Below, piece after piece: positions 1 to 9,726 of a DNA stretch of 64,000 nt. The notes under the pieces were generated by a model that was not told where the DNA came from, searched no databases, and was given only the letters and a program-made list of their open reading frames with translations. Both the position numbers and the translations under genes were made by a program. The DNA is taken from assembly GCA_965198045.1 (NCBI GenBank), contig CBDAOL010000012.1, forward strand, positions 1-64,000, read 5' to 3'. This DNA is from CBDDEC01 sp965198045 (GTDB taxonomy: Bacteria; Chloroflexota; Dehalococcoidia; UBA2979). Numbering within the stretch: the stretch's first letter is position 1; the number at the start of each line of letters is the position of its first letter.

Positions 1-1472
1 CGCTACGCGGCCCGCCACGGCGGCAGACCAGCCTCTTTGCCGGGGGTTTGCCGTTCGCTGGCCAGGAGGACGGCCGCGCCCGGCGATAGAGCTTCTTGAG
101 GTTGTGGGTGGCGGCGATCAGCTTCCATTCGCTGGCGCACGAGGCGATCCCGCGCCGCATGAACCGGCGGATGCCGCGGTTCTCCTTGACGTCGCCGAAG
201 ACGGGTTCGATCATCCAGCGCCGCTGCTCGTAGAGACGCCGGCCACGCTGCGTCGCCAGCTTGCGATCCATCCGTTCACGGACGGAGAGCCGGCAGGGAT
301 GCGCCCGCGCGGCGGCGCCGCGCCGACGCGCCGGTTGCGGTCGCTGCGGGTCGCGAGCAGCAGCTCCGGACCTGCGCTCCCCGCCTGCCGCACGTTCGCC
401 TCGGAGTAGTAGCCGGCATCAGCCAGCAGCACGCGCGCCGGCCCGCAGTGTGCGGCCTGCAGGTTGCGGTGCATCACCTCGATCATCGGTTGCAGCTCGT
501 GCATGTCGGTCGCCTGTCGGCTCACCTCGGCCGCGACGATGATCTGGTCGCGGGTCGTCACCGCCTGCACGTTGTAGCCTTGGAGGTAGCCGTGATAGTC
601 GCGCACCACGCGGCTGTCCGGGTCGGTGACGTTCACCTTCGCACCCTGCTCGGGCTGCGGCGGCTTCGGGCGGCGCCCGCGCCGGTCCTTCTCCGCGCGG
701 CTCCTGAGGCGTTGCTCGTAGTCCTCCTGCCGCTCCCGCTCTCGGGCCGCCAGTCGCTCCCGCGCCTCGTGCAACCGCTGCAGGCGCTCCTCGCGGTCCC
801 TGAGTCCCGGAGGCAACTCGTCGCCCCGCGCGTCGCCGAAGCGCGCGTTCTCCTCGGCGTCCACCCGCTCCGCTTCGTCGAGGATGCGCCGCACCTCGGC
901 CTCCAGGTCCGCATCCGTGCGGTTGCGCTCACGGCTGGCGTTGGCGTGCAGCTTGGTCCCGTCGAGCGCGACCACCCCGACCCGCACCAGACCAGCCTCG
1001 GCGCACAGCCTGAGCACCTCGGCGAACAGTCCCGAGAGCGCCTCCTCGTGCTGCTGGCGGAAACGGCAGATCGTCGCGTGGTCGGGGTGCTGGTTCGCGG
1101 TCAGCACCCGGAGGGCGATGTCCTCCCGGCAGCGCCGTTCGATCTGGCGGCTCGAGCGCTCGCCCTCGCAGTAGGCGTAGAGCACGAGCGCGACCATCAT
1201 CGACGGCTCGTACGCCTTCCGCCCCCAACCGTCCTCGCGGTAGCGCTCGTAGAACGCGGTGAGGTCCAACTGGCTGACCGCATCGAGCACGAACCACGCG
1301 AGGTGGTCCCCGGGCAGCCAGTCGCGGAGGCTGGCGGGCATCAGGTATTGCTGGTCACGGTCGCACGGCAAGAAACGCTGGGTCACGGCGGCACCTCGGA
1401 ATCACTCCGCCCCCGCCGCCATGCTCATCGTATAGCGATGTCCCCCTCTTCGTGGGTTTGTGCGACAGCCTC
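1..1472 (-). mobile_element. IS1182-family element, copy 1 (cut by window edge)
   Basis: The right terminal inverted repeat TGCGACAGCCTC lies at 1461-1472 and matches both ends of the complete copy at 43119-44689. The other end falls before base 1, because the complete copy has about 100 bases after the transposase stop. The element truncates the methylase remnant that starts next to it at 1473. Confidence 0.9.
3..1386 (-). pseudogene. IS1182-family transposase, frameshifted
   Basis: DDE transposase that would mobilise the surrounding element. It is nearly identical to the intact 460-residue protein at 43205-44587. Relative to that copy one G is missing near 295, which switches the frame after about residue 350, and one C is extra near 11, close to the stop codon. 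The C-terminal part with the last catalytic region is therefore out of frame. The start (ATG, reading down from 1386) is the same as in the intact copy. The protein is probably inactive unless the indels are sequencing errors. Confidence 0.88.
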
Positions 1473-2218
1473 AGCCATCGGCAACCCCTGACGCCTTGAC
1501 GCCCCGCAGAAGCGCTCGATCGCGGGCAACTCTGACGGTTCGAGTGCATCGAGATCACTGGGAGGTTGATCACTCGGCGCAGCGAGGTCGTGGTTTCGAG
1601 TCGGTTGCCCGCGCTAAACAGCTCGCGCGCCTTCGTCACGCTCGGGAACAGATAGCGCGTGGGGATCGGGCCGCCCTCGTCGGGAGGGACGACCCACGTA
1701 GAGTTCGCTCCGGTCACCGCCCCTCGGTGGACGCGGCACAACTCGCCGAGTTCGACGCACCCATCGGGAATCTTCGGGGCTGATCGAATTAATGGCAGCC
1801 ATCGAGGGGCGGCGATCAGGCGCTCGCGCTTAACCCGTCGCCCTCCCGTGAGCGGAGACAGTTTCGCCGCGTCATCAACCATGCGGAGGCGGATCGAGGA
1901 GGGACGCGAGCCAACCTCGAAACATGTGATCGCCGCCGTCGTCGCGATTGTGTCGAACGGCAGCAATTCTGGTTCGAGGACATGTATCGAGCGCCCGCCG
2001 AGGTCGCCGAGCAGGAGACGACGGATGACCTCGCCGTAGTTCACGTCGAGCCATTCAGAACTCGTCACAAAGCAGCCCACGTCGCCGGTACGACCGTGTA
2101 GAGCCGTCGCGAGGAAGAAATACGCATGGAGCCCGGCGAGCCCGGAGATCGGCAAGGCGACGGGCAGTGCGACGGGGCGACCGAAGGCCCCACACTTCGT
2201 CGATGCAGTCCCTTTCAT
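1473..2218 (-). pseudogene. Eco57I-like adenine DNA methylase, middle fragment
   Basis: The reading frame contains a stretch typical of large Eco57I-type N6-adenine methylases just after the NPPY/W motif: a leucine- and proline-rich segment, then 'GCFVTSSEWLDVNYG', then a target-recognition-like region with 'RYLFPSVTKAREL'. Near 1590 the homologous reading moves to another frame ('DLDALEPSELPAIERF') and then moves again ('LRGVKASGV'), so at least two indels have accumulated. The IS1182 end at 1472 removes the rest. A second fragment, carrying the motif just before NPPW of the same family, lies at 8976-9149 on the other strand; the two may derive from one gene. The fragment is not functional. 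Confidence 0.6.
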
Positions 2219-2949
2219 GGGATTACGCCGGGCGCTCCAGCCCATCACGCTTTGCCCGTGGGACGGACACACGAGGTCGGAGGAGATGAGAGCGGCGAAG
2301 CGGCGCGAGCGTACGTGGCCCGGCCACCGGGGTGGCCGGGAGCCGCGCGTCGTGCGCATCGAGTACCGGCCCGTCCCCGACGCCGAGCCTCGCCTGTGCC
2401 GCATCGCCCGCGATCCTCCTCGAACACGCGACGCGCACCGGCTCTTTGGCGGATGATCGGGAGCGTCCGGAGGTCCGGTAGGGGAAGCGCGCATCGCCGG
2501 CGAGCGCGCTCTCGCGGCCTTGCTTTGACGGGCTCGTCGCGGCTTCGCTACGCTGCCGCGTCGCCGGAGACGAGTTGGTCGCAGAGGCCGCTCGCCCGTT
2601 CAGGCTTGCCGGAAGGCCTCCGCGAGGCCGCGGCCCCAAGCGTCGTCCTTGGCAAAGCTAACACCAAACTGATGTGATTTCGGGGCCGCTACTCACGGCA
2701 GCCTTACATCGATTCTGTAGGGTGAGGGCCCGCCGTCGCCGGAGATGACGTGTGGGGTAATGCGGGTTCCGCCGCACGCGCAGAGACTATAGACGGGGAC
2801 TAGAACTCCAGCTACTCGTTCGCCCGCACGCGGGGGGAATAGACCAAGAGCGGGAGCGCGTGGGACTCTTCCGTTCGAGCCCACAGGCTCCCCTGCGATG
2901 ACTCTCGGAGCACGCTGGCCTACTGACCGAGGAGTGAGGGGTTTTCCAC
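2219..2949. other. No recognisable gene
   Basis: About 730 bases between the methylase remnant and the helicase. Short open frames exist on both strands (for example 2285-2456 on the plus strand), but none has a convincing start, length or family signature. The DNA is probably decayed flank of the two broken genes. Confidence 0.5.
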
Positions 2950-5522
2950 ATGTACGACACGATTAGGACGCTGCTCGACGGAACCGACTTCGCCGTCATC
3001 GAGTCCTTAGAGATCCCCGGTCGCGCCGCCCGGCATGAGCAGATACCGCAGTTCTTGTTCGAGTCACGACTCGGCCCCCACCTCGCTGAGCAGCTTCGGC
3101 GAACAGGGTCTGTGGCTGCACCAAGCGCGGGCGCTCGAGGCTCTGGGGCGAGGCGAGAACGTCGTCGTGTCCACCGGCACCGCATCCGGCAAGAGCCTTG
3201 TGTTTCAGGCGCTCGCCCTCCACCGGATTCTGCAAGACCCAGCAGCGCGCGTGATCGTCTTCTACCCGCTCCGCGCGCTCGTCGAGGACCAGTTCCGCAG
3301 CTGGCAGGAACTGGCCAGCCAGCTGGGACTTGACGAAGCCACGGTCGGGCGCATCGACGGCACCGTTCACGTCAGCGAACGCGAGGCGATTCTGGAACGG
3401 GCCCGCATCCTCGTGATGACGCCCGACGTGTGCCAGGCATGGCTCATGTCGCGTCTGGCGATGCCCGCCGTGCGAGCGTTCCTGACGCAACTGTCGATAG
3501 TCGTCATGGACGAGGCGCACACGCTGGAGGGGGTCTTCGGGAGCAGCTTCGCGTTCCTCATCCGGCGGATGATGGCGGCCCGCAACCATCTCCTGGGTTC
3601 GGCGGCGCCCCTCCAGCTCGTTGGCGCGACAGCGACGATCGCGAACCCCGGCGAGCACCTGAAGCTCCTCACCGGCGCAGACTTCGCGGTTATCGACGAG
3701 GAGTCCGACGGCGCGCCCCACCATGAGCGGGTCATCGCGCACATCGCGAGCCCAGAGGGTGACGAAACGTCTGTCGCACGGGCGCTCCAGCACTCTGTGC
3801 TGGCCGAGGGGACCGAGGGCGGCTTCATCACCTTTGTGGACTCGCGCAAGGGCGTAGAGACGCTCGCCATGTTCACCGCGCACGACATTGCTGAGCTCAC
3901 CGATGAGGGGGCCGTCGCCTCCTACCGCGCGGGCTTTGATGCCGACGAGCGGCGGCGAATCGAGCAGCAGCTTCGGAGCGGTGCCCTCCGGGGTGTCGTC
4001 TCGACGTCCGCGCTGGAGATGGGGATCGACTTCCCGACCCTTGCCGCGGGGTTCAATCTCGGCGTGCCCCCCACGCGGAAGGCGTACCGGCAGCGGCTGG
4101 GGCGGGTCGGACGCAACGGGCCGGGTGCGTTCGTGGTCATCGCCCCGTCCGACGCATTCCGTCGCTACGGGACGTCCTTTCGCGAGTACCACGACATGTC
4201 GGTGGAGCCCTCCTACCTGTATCTCGACAATCGCTTCATGCAGTTCGCCCACGGGCGGTGTCTCGCCGATGAGCGAGACGCGACGGCCGCGCCGGCGGAT
4301 CTCCCTGCGCACATCGGATGGCCGACCGGGTTCGGGGACCGCTACCGGGCCGCCCGGCCCGGAGGTGACCGGGCACCCGAGTACGATCGCATCGCCGAGC
4401 GCGGTGGCGATACGCCTCACCTGGGCTACCCGCTGCGCAACGTTGGCGAGGTCAGTTTTGAGATCAAGCGCTCCGAGAACGCGGACAGCATCGGGGAGAT
4501 CAACCAGACGCAGGCGCTGCGGGAGTGCTACCCCGGCGCAACGTACCTTCACGCCATGCGGGCCTACGAGGTGACCTCCTGGAACATGCACACGTTCTCG
4601 CCTTTCGTCCGGGTAAAGCCCGGACGGCCGTATCGCTCGACGAAGCCGCACCTCACGACGTACGTCCGCTGTGCGATCACCGCCAGCGAACTCACCGACG
4701 GGCACCTCTCTGCGGGGGAGTGACGGGTTTCTGGCGGAGTGCGAGATGCTTATCACCGAGCGGGTAGACGGATACACAGACAATCAAACGGGTCAGTTCC
4801 ATCGCTACCGGGAGCTTCAGGAGACGAACCCGAACATGAGGGCGCGGTCCCGGAATTTCAGGACTACGGGCGTGGTCCTGCGCGTGGGTCAGGATTGGTT
4901 CAGGCCCGAGCAGGTGAAGGGCGAGTTCGCTGACCGGATACGCGATGTGTTCGCCCGCGAGTACAGTGTGCTGCCCCACGACATCGGCTCATCGGCAACG
5001 AACATCACCGTGCAGGACTCGGACGGCACGACGTGGCGGGGAGGCTGCATCGTGCTGTTCGACCAGACCTACGGGAGTCTGCGGCTGACCGAGCGCCTGT
5101 ACACCGAGTTCGAACACATCCTCGAGCGCCTGGCTGCGGCGGACGGGGACTCCGATGACTTCAAGGCGGTCGTGCAGAAGGTGCAGGCGGAGTACGCGCA
5201 GTTCTCGTCTACGGATCCACTCATGGTTGCCTTGGGCGACGAGCCCCCGAGCGGGTACGAGCAGGTGTTCACGCCGGGCTCGAGGGTCTGCTTACACCAG
5301 AAGGGAACGCTCGCGCGCGACGTCGTGATACTCCAGCCGACCATCTGGAACGACGGCAAGCTCATGTACCAAGTGGAGGCATCGGTGAAGGAGGGCACCC
5401 CACCCGTACGCCACTGGGTGCCGGCTGCGGCTCTCGAGCCCTCCGCCGTTGCCGACGCCTGGCAGTACGCGTGGTGGAATCGCCAGACGGAGACCTACGA
5501 GGAACCCGAGGACGACAGCTGA
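2950..5522 (+). pseudogene. SF2 DEAD/DEAH helicase (YprA/Lhr-like), two frameshifts
   Basis: ATP-dependent superfamily 2 helicase of about 857 residues when three frames are joined. Segment 1 starts at ATG 2950 and runs to about 3090. Segment 2 runs to about 4705 and segment 3 to the stop at 5522. Visible motifs are Walker A 'TGTASGKS' near residue 73, motif II 'VMDEAHTLEG' near 186, motif III 'VGATATI' near 225 and motif VI 'QRLGRVGRNG' near 380. The C-terminal 350 residues match no domain I know. YprA/Lhr-like helicases of this layout are common in restriction and defence islands (DISARM DrmA and Dpd helicases are distant relatives). No partner gene is intact beside it, only the methylase remnant upstream. 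It is either a decayed defence helicase or an intact gene with two sequencing indels. Confidence 0.7.
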
Positions 5523-5804
5523 GCCTCGTGTCCAACTCCTCGGTGCCCGACCCGTGTCCGCGCCCGGCCTGCCTTCAGATCTCGCTCGCCGGCGAGTGCG
5601 GATCGGGGCAGTCCGCGTCGGCTCCCGTCGGCGGGCTGTGGCTGGCGGCACCCCTTGGGGACAGAGACTGATTCCCCGAAGTGCGAGCACGGCACAACCC
5701 GGTCCTCGCTTCCGACGGTGACCCCGGCTCTACCAGGGCTGCGTGTCAATCGTCGCGGTAGAGTGGGCGTCAACCCGCGTAGTCAATTCGGACCCTGCGC
5801 CATC

Positions 5805-6938
5805 ATGTGCATCGTCACCGGGCAACGACTCAGGTGCCTCCTCCTTGGCCTGATTGCGGCCACCCTCAGCTTCGCCTGCACTTCCGATCACGAGTCAGCG
5901 CGCAACCTCGGCTTCTACGCCGAGGTCGCCGTCGAGGTCGCCGTCGAGGTCGAGCCCCGCCCGGGGGACCCGCTCGCCCGCTTCGAGAGTGGCGGAGATC
6001 GAAGCGTCATCCGCTGGTGGTACGCGCCGGACCCGGCTCGCTGGCGCTGGGAGTTCGAGACCACGGGCACCGGCATCGACGACGGCGTGCTCCTGACGGT
6101 CGCCGACGGGGACGATTCGTGGGAGTACGACGACCGCACGAACGTCTACCGGCGCGGCGTCTTCGCGGGCTTCCCAGACGGAGTGGTGGTGTCGCCCGTC
6201 TTCAGCGCGCCCGTCGGGCCGGCACACGCCCCGACCGTCGAGGCGCTCATGGCCCAGTGGCGCGAGCGAGGCGCCGCGCCCGAGGTCGCCGTTGCCGGTG
6301 AGGCGACGCTGCTCGGCCGCCGCACGCAGATCGTCGAACTCCGCTCACCCGCCGGCGTCACGCGCGCGTTCGTCGACCCCGAGCGCATGTTCATCATGCG
6401 CTGGGCCGTCGATGCCACCGACGGTGGGCAGTCCTTCCATGCCGAGGTGACCGCGCTCAACTACGGGACGGAGTTCGACGCCGCCCGCTTCATCTTCGAG
6501 CCGCCTCCCGGCGCCAGCGAAGGCGACGCCCACCCGGCGGAGTCGTGCAGCGGCGGGAGCTACCTGGGAGCTTCCTTCCCCGCCGAGCCCGGCTTTCTCG
6601 CGCCCACATACATGCCAGCGGGCTACCGCCCCGTCGGCGTGGGCCAAAAGAGCGGCGCGAATGGCTGCGATCCGGTCGCGGTCTGGGTCTTGCTGGAGGC
6701 CGCCGACGGCGGCGCGATCTTGCTCCGACAGCGCTTCAGGCCGGGCGGCCTCGCCCTGCCGGAGCGCTCCTGGCAGGCCGTCGACTCCAGCCTCGATGAC
6801 GCCTACCAACGGTACTCCGATGACGGCATCCTCAGCCTGCTCTGGCGCGCTGGCGACATCGTCGCGCTGCTTCAGGCGGACGCTGCCTCGCTCGACGAAC
6901 TGGTAAGCATCGCGGAGTCCGCTAGCCTCGTCCCGTAA
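5805..6938 (+). CDS. Secreted lipoprotein, LolA/DUF4367-like
   Basis: A 377-residue protein starting at ATG 5805, chosen because it gives a basic start, a hydrophobic segment 'CLLLGLIAATLSFAC' and a lipobox ending in Cys about residue 25, which is typical of signal peptidase II substrates. An earlier in-frame ATG at 5655 would bury the signal. The body is rich in beta-strand-like segments with Trp/Tyr motifs ('IRWWYAPDPARWRWEF') like outer-membrane lipoprotein-sorting (LolA) and anti-sigma-associated DUF4367 proteins. The second half repeats a 'YMPAGYRPVG' element seen in such proteins. It is probably anchored outside the cytoplasmic membrane. Substrate unknown. It stands alone between the helicase and the patchwork region. 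Confidence 0.65.
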   Translation: MCIVTGQRLRCLLLGLIAATLSFACTSDHESARNLGFYAEVAVEVAVEVEPRPGDPLARFESGGDRSVIRWWYAPDPARWRWEFETTGTGIDDGVLLTVADGDDSWEYDDRTNVYRRGVFAGFPDGVVVSPVFSAPVGPAHAPTVEALMAQWRERGAAPEVAVAGEATLLGRRTQIVELRSPAGVTRAFVDPERMFIMRWAVDATDGGQSFHAEVTALNYGTEFDAARFIFEPPPGASEGDAHPAESCSGGSYLGASFPAEPGFLAPTYMPAGYRPVGVGQKSGANGCDPVAVWVLLEAADGGAILLRQRFRPGGLALPERSWQAVDSSLDDAYQRYSDDGILSLLWRAGDIVALLQADAASLDELVSIAESASLVP

Positions 6939-7096
6939 CGCTTGCGCTCACCAGTGCCGCCAAGTCTGCGCAGCAGCTCATGCGCTGCGTTCGCCGACGG
7001 ATCCGCTCCCCGCACGCCGCACACGTTCGGGCGGCGGCAGGCGGTTCGACATCGACGCCATCGGCGAACAGCACACAGTGCGGCCGGGGTGTGTCC

Positions 7097-7166
7097 AGTC
7101 CGCGTCGCGCTTCTGTAGCGCGTTCGATGAGCTGCGACAGTACTTCCGCGTCCGCCGCCGCGGTGG
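7097..7166 (+). mobile_element. IS6-type transposase fragment
   Basis: Seventy bases matching the transposase 3' region of the IS6-type copies at 24177-25013 and 37363-38201 (residues 'SRFCSAFDELRQYFRVRRRG'). Both sides are unrelated sequence. It abuts a truncated MFS gene, so it marks a recombination joint. Confidence 0.8.
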
Positions 7167-7169
7167 TCC

Positions 7170-7622
7170 AGACCCCGCTTCTCGAACGCCTTCCGGCCCT
7201 GCAGTCTCCCGACTATCGCCGTCTTTTCTTCAGCACGTTCTTCACGGCCGCATCTCAATTCGCTCTGTTGCTCGCGCGTGCCTGGCTCGTGTTCGACCTG
7301 ACCGGGTCGTCTTTCGCGGTCGGCGTGGTCACCTTCGCTGCGATGGTGCAGAGCATCATTGTCGGTCCGTTTGGCGGAGCGCTCGCCGATCGGGTCGACC
7401 GCCGAACGCTCGTGCTCGGCGGGATCACGATCTCCGTGACCGCCTCGGCGGCTCTGGCGGTCATTACGATCTCGGGGGTGGTCGAGGTCTGGCACATCGT
7501 GGTACTTGCGGCCGTGCAGGGGATGGCGGGCGCGTTCACGCAGCCGTCGCAGCGCGCACTCCTCGCGAACCTCGTCCCGCCCGATCACCTTCTGAACGCG
7601 GTCGCACTCAGCGGGATCGCAG
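7170..7622 (+). pseudogene. MFS transporter, N-terminal fragment
   Basis: About 150 residues with the start of a major facilitator: 'LQSPDYRRLFFSTFFTAAS', then several hydrophobic segments and the diagnostic MFS loop 'GALADRVDRRTLVLGG' between helices 2 and 3. The closest family is the enterobactin-exporter (EntS/MFS_3) type. The start is lost in the IS6 joint and the sequence stops at about residue 150 of an expected 400, where an OppD-like fragment of the opposite strand begins. Not functional. Confidence 0.75.
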
Positions 7623-7800
7623 CTCGACCGCGCGCGCCGTGGATTCCGCGTCTTGCAGTCCGAGGTGCAGGGTGATCGCTTCCTTGATCTGCTGACCGAT
7701 CGTGAGCACCGGGTTGAGCGAGGTCATCGGCTCCTGGAAGACCATGGCGATGCGGTTGCCGCGGATGCTCCGCATCTCCGCGTCGTCGACCTAGAGCAGG
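7622..7800 (-). pseudogene. ABC transporter ATPase (OppD/DppD-like) internal fragment
   Basis: On the minus strand the frame reads 'MRSIRGNRIAMVFQEPMTSL' followed by 'NPVLTIGQQIKEAI', the Q-loop region of peptide/nickel importer ATPases of the OppD/DppD type. Walker A and the signature motif are absent. Both ends are joints with unrelated genes, and a stop codon lies at the upstream edge. It is a sixty-residue relic. Confidence 0.75.
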
Positions 7801-7805
7801 TCCTG

Positions 7806-8180
7806 GCCCGGGAGATGCACGCGCGCCAGGTCAGCGAGGCGCTGCTCCTGCAGCAGAAGGGCGCCACCTGGCTGCAGGGCGTCGCGGCAGTCGCGGCGTC
7901 GCCGGAGGCGGCGATCCGGGCGATCACGGAGGGGGCCAAACTGGAACGCCTCGTGCGGGGCGTGCCCACCGAACGGACGGAGGCCGTCGACGCGACGACG
8001 GCCCGCGTGGAAGGACTCGCTGATGACGAACTCGACCGTCTCCTCCAGCTTGCGGAGGGCGCTGTGGGCGGAAAAGAGCCGCCGGGACCCGAGCGACCCG
8101 TGGGCCTGGGCGATGACCCATCGGGCGATGGCGGGGCGCCCCCTGCAGCACCTCCCGGCCCTGGCGGCGATCGCGCGTGA
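7806..8180 (+). pseudogene. Phage small-terminase-like protein, C-terminal part
   Basis: The segment 'EALLLQQKGATWL' and 'EAAIRAITEGAKLERLV' matches the C-terminal half of the HTH protein that begins at 42544 ('EALLLQQKGAEWL'). The N-terminal DNA-binding half is missing. It lies directly before a large-terminase frame, as expected for a packaging operon, so it is read as terminase small subunit or a related head-operon protein. The long overlap with the next gene suggests that the real stop was earlier and was lost to an indel. Confidence 0.55.
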
Positions 8181-8632
8181 CCCCAGTCCCCTCGTCGTCA
8201 TCCAGAAGTCGGCCCAGGTCGGCGCCACGGAGCTCTGCGTCAACCAGGCGCTGTGGGCCGCGGACAGCGGCTACGCGGGCCGGGGCATGTCCTCTTCCTG
8301 ATGCCGACCCAGAACCAGATGGACGACTTCGCGCAGGCGCGCTTCGACCGCGCGCTCCAGGACAGCGCCTACCTCCGCGCGCGGCTGCAACCGGAGCCAC
8401 CGCGACGCAAGGGGGCGGACAGCAAGCGGCTCAAACGGATCGGCCCCGGCTACCTCTTCTTGCGCGGCGCGGACAGCCGGCGCCAGATCGCTTCCGTCGA
8501 CGCCGACCTCGTCGTGCTCGACGAGTTCGACCAGATGGCGGAGGGCACGTTCGAGCTGGCCCAGAAGCGGCTGGCCTCGAGCCAGGCCGGACGCCTGATC
8601 GTCGCCTCGACGCCGCGCTTCCCGGAGCTGCG
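8023..8632 (+). pseudogene. Phage terminase large subunit, N-terminal fragment
   Basis: DNA-packaging ATPase. Starting at ATG 8023, the frame shows a Walker A-like 'VVIQKSAQVGATE' near residue 65. After a frame change near 8286 it continues with 'HVLFLMPTQNQMDDFAQARF' and a Walker B 'DLVVLDEFDQM' near residue 165, then 'RLIVASTPRFPE'. This is the GpA/TerL ATPase order. The nuclease domain is missing: at about 8632 the frame passes into an EAL-domain relic. One frameshift plus truncation make it inactive. Confidence 0.75.
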
Positions 8633-8740
8633 GTTCCTACAGAACGTGGGATGCGACGCCGGTCAAGGCTTCCTCTTCAGCCCCGCCATCAGCGCCGAGG
8701 ACTTTGTCCGGCGAGCAGGCGATGCAAGCGCGGCCGGCCA
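8633..8740 (+). pseudogene. EAL-domain (c-di-GMP phosphodiesterase) C-terminal scrap
   Basis: The residues 'VGCDAGQGFLFSPAISAEDF' are the characteristic end of EAL domains (usual form: GCD-GQGYLFSPPLPAEEF). Only about 35 residues remain, fused in frame to the terminase fragment. No catalytic EAL motif is present. It shows that this patchwork includes chromosomal signalling genes as well as phage genes. Confidence 0.65.
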
Positions 8741-8758
8741 TGTGGAGAGGGCCGTCCC

Positions 8759-8975
8759 CTAAACCTCAGGCAGGCGGTCCTCGATCTCCAGCTCCGCGAT
8801 CACTCCCTTGAACCACTCGATGACCTCCGGGTGATACGGAATCCCGCGCTCGCGCCGGATCGCCTCCTCCTCGTGTTCGGGCAGCCCGGCGTAGTACACG
8901 CGCTCGGCACAACCGCGCTCACGAAGCTCCTCGAATCCGACGCGGCGGTCATCCAGCAGTTCGTCGACGCTCTGG
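8759..8975 (-). pseudogene. Ldh2-like dehydrogenase, C-terminal fragment (tentative)
   Basis: About 70 residues ending at a TAG stop at 8759-8761. The pattern 'VYYAGLPEHEEEAIRRERGI' followed by 'PYHPEVIEWFKGV' resembles the last 60 residues of malate/L-lactate dehydrogenase (Ldh2) family proteins, where a tyrosine-proline-glycine strand is followed by a charged helix and 'GIP'. No cofactor-binding region remains. The assignment rests on this pattern only. Confidence 0.4.
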
Positions 8976-9149
8976 GTACGCCCGCTGAAACCGACGCGCT
9001 GAGCCGCGCTCGCGACCGAGCCAATGAGCGACTCGACGCCGGACGGCCCGTCGGCGCTCCGCCACGGGATCCGCTGCACTGGCCGATCGCGTTCCCCGAG
9101 GTGTTCAGCAGGTCAGGGACGCCCGGATTCGATGTGCTCCTGGGGAACC
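8976..9149 (+). pseudogene. Eco57I-like DNA methylase fragment before NPPW
   Basis: The frame reads 'PLHWPIAFPEVF' and 'GFDVLLGN', the invariant lead-in to the catalytic NPPY/W motif of Eco57I/PglX-type adenine methylases (compare 'FFHWPLEFPGIF' and 'GFDVVAGNPPW' in the intact gene at 48974-53617). The IS6 element begins exactly within the NPPW codons at 9150. Upstream it joins the Ldh2-like relic. It may be the missing half of the fragment at 1473-2218. Confidence 0.7.
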
Positions 9150-9726
9150 GGCTGCGTCAGATCTGAGGGCTCGAACTGTGAGGTTAGCCTCGTCTGAGCA
9201 TGGACGAGGAGATATCGGTGAACTGTCCGCACTGTGCATCCGCCGCCACGACCAGACGCCAGGCGCGCACGACGCTCGGCTACCGGCGGTTCAACTGCCG
9301 CTCGTGCAAGCGTCGCTTCAACGAGCGAACCGGCACGCCGTTCAACCATCTTCAGGTCCCGACCGACGTGGTGCTCCTCGCGGTGCTGTGGCGTCTGCGC
9401 TACAAGCTGAGTTTCCGCGACGTGGCAGAGATGCTCCTCCAGCGCGGTGTTGAGGTCACGCACGAGACCATCCGGGAGTGGGAGTTTCGATTCGCCCCAC
9501 TGCTCGCCGGCCAGCTCCGCGCCAAGCGACGAGCCCGAGCCGGCGAGTCCTGGTACCTCGACGAGACGTACGTGAAGGTCGCTGGGCGCTGGTGCTACCT
9601 CTACCGAGCGATCGACGGCGACGGAGAACTGATCGATTCGATGCTGAGCGAGCGTCGAGACAAGCATGCCGCGCGGAGGTTCTTGCGGAGACTGGTCGAG
9701 ATCACCGAACGCAAGCCCGCACGGAT
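9150..9726 (+). mobile_element. IS6-type element, copy 1, truncated by IS256
   Basis: It begins with GGCTGC followed by the IR core GTCAGATCTGAGGGC, as in the copies at 24115-25064 and 37311-38263. The transposase starts at 9200: zinc-ribbon Cys pairs 'CPHC' and 'CRSC' near residues 9-35, then the IS6 DDE region with 'SWYLDETYVKVAGRWCYLYR'. It reads intact to about residue 174 of 278, then stops where the IS256 element enters at 9727. The 3' half is not found on the other side of that element, so a deletion or rearrangement followed. Confidence 0.88.

Noticed and set aside
448..1491. Long plus-strand open frame (347 residues) opposite the IS1182 transposase
   Set aside because: It is the antisense shadow of the transposase; a similar shadow lies opposite the intact copy at 43205-44587.
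2996..4783. 595-residue minus-strand open frame opposite the SF2 helicase
   Set aside because: The plus strand has clear helicase motifs; the minus frame is low-complexity Arg/Gly/Val-rich sequence caused by high GC.
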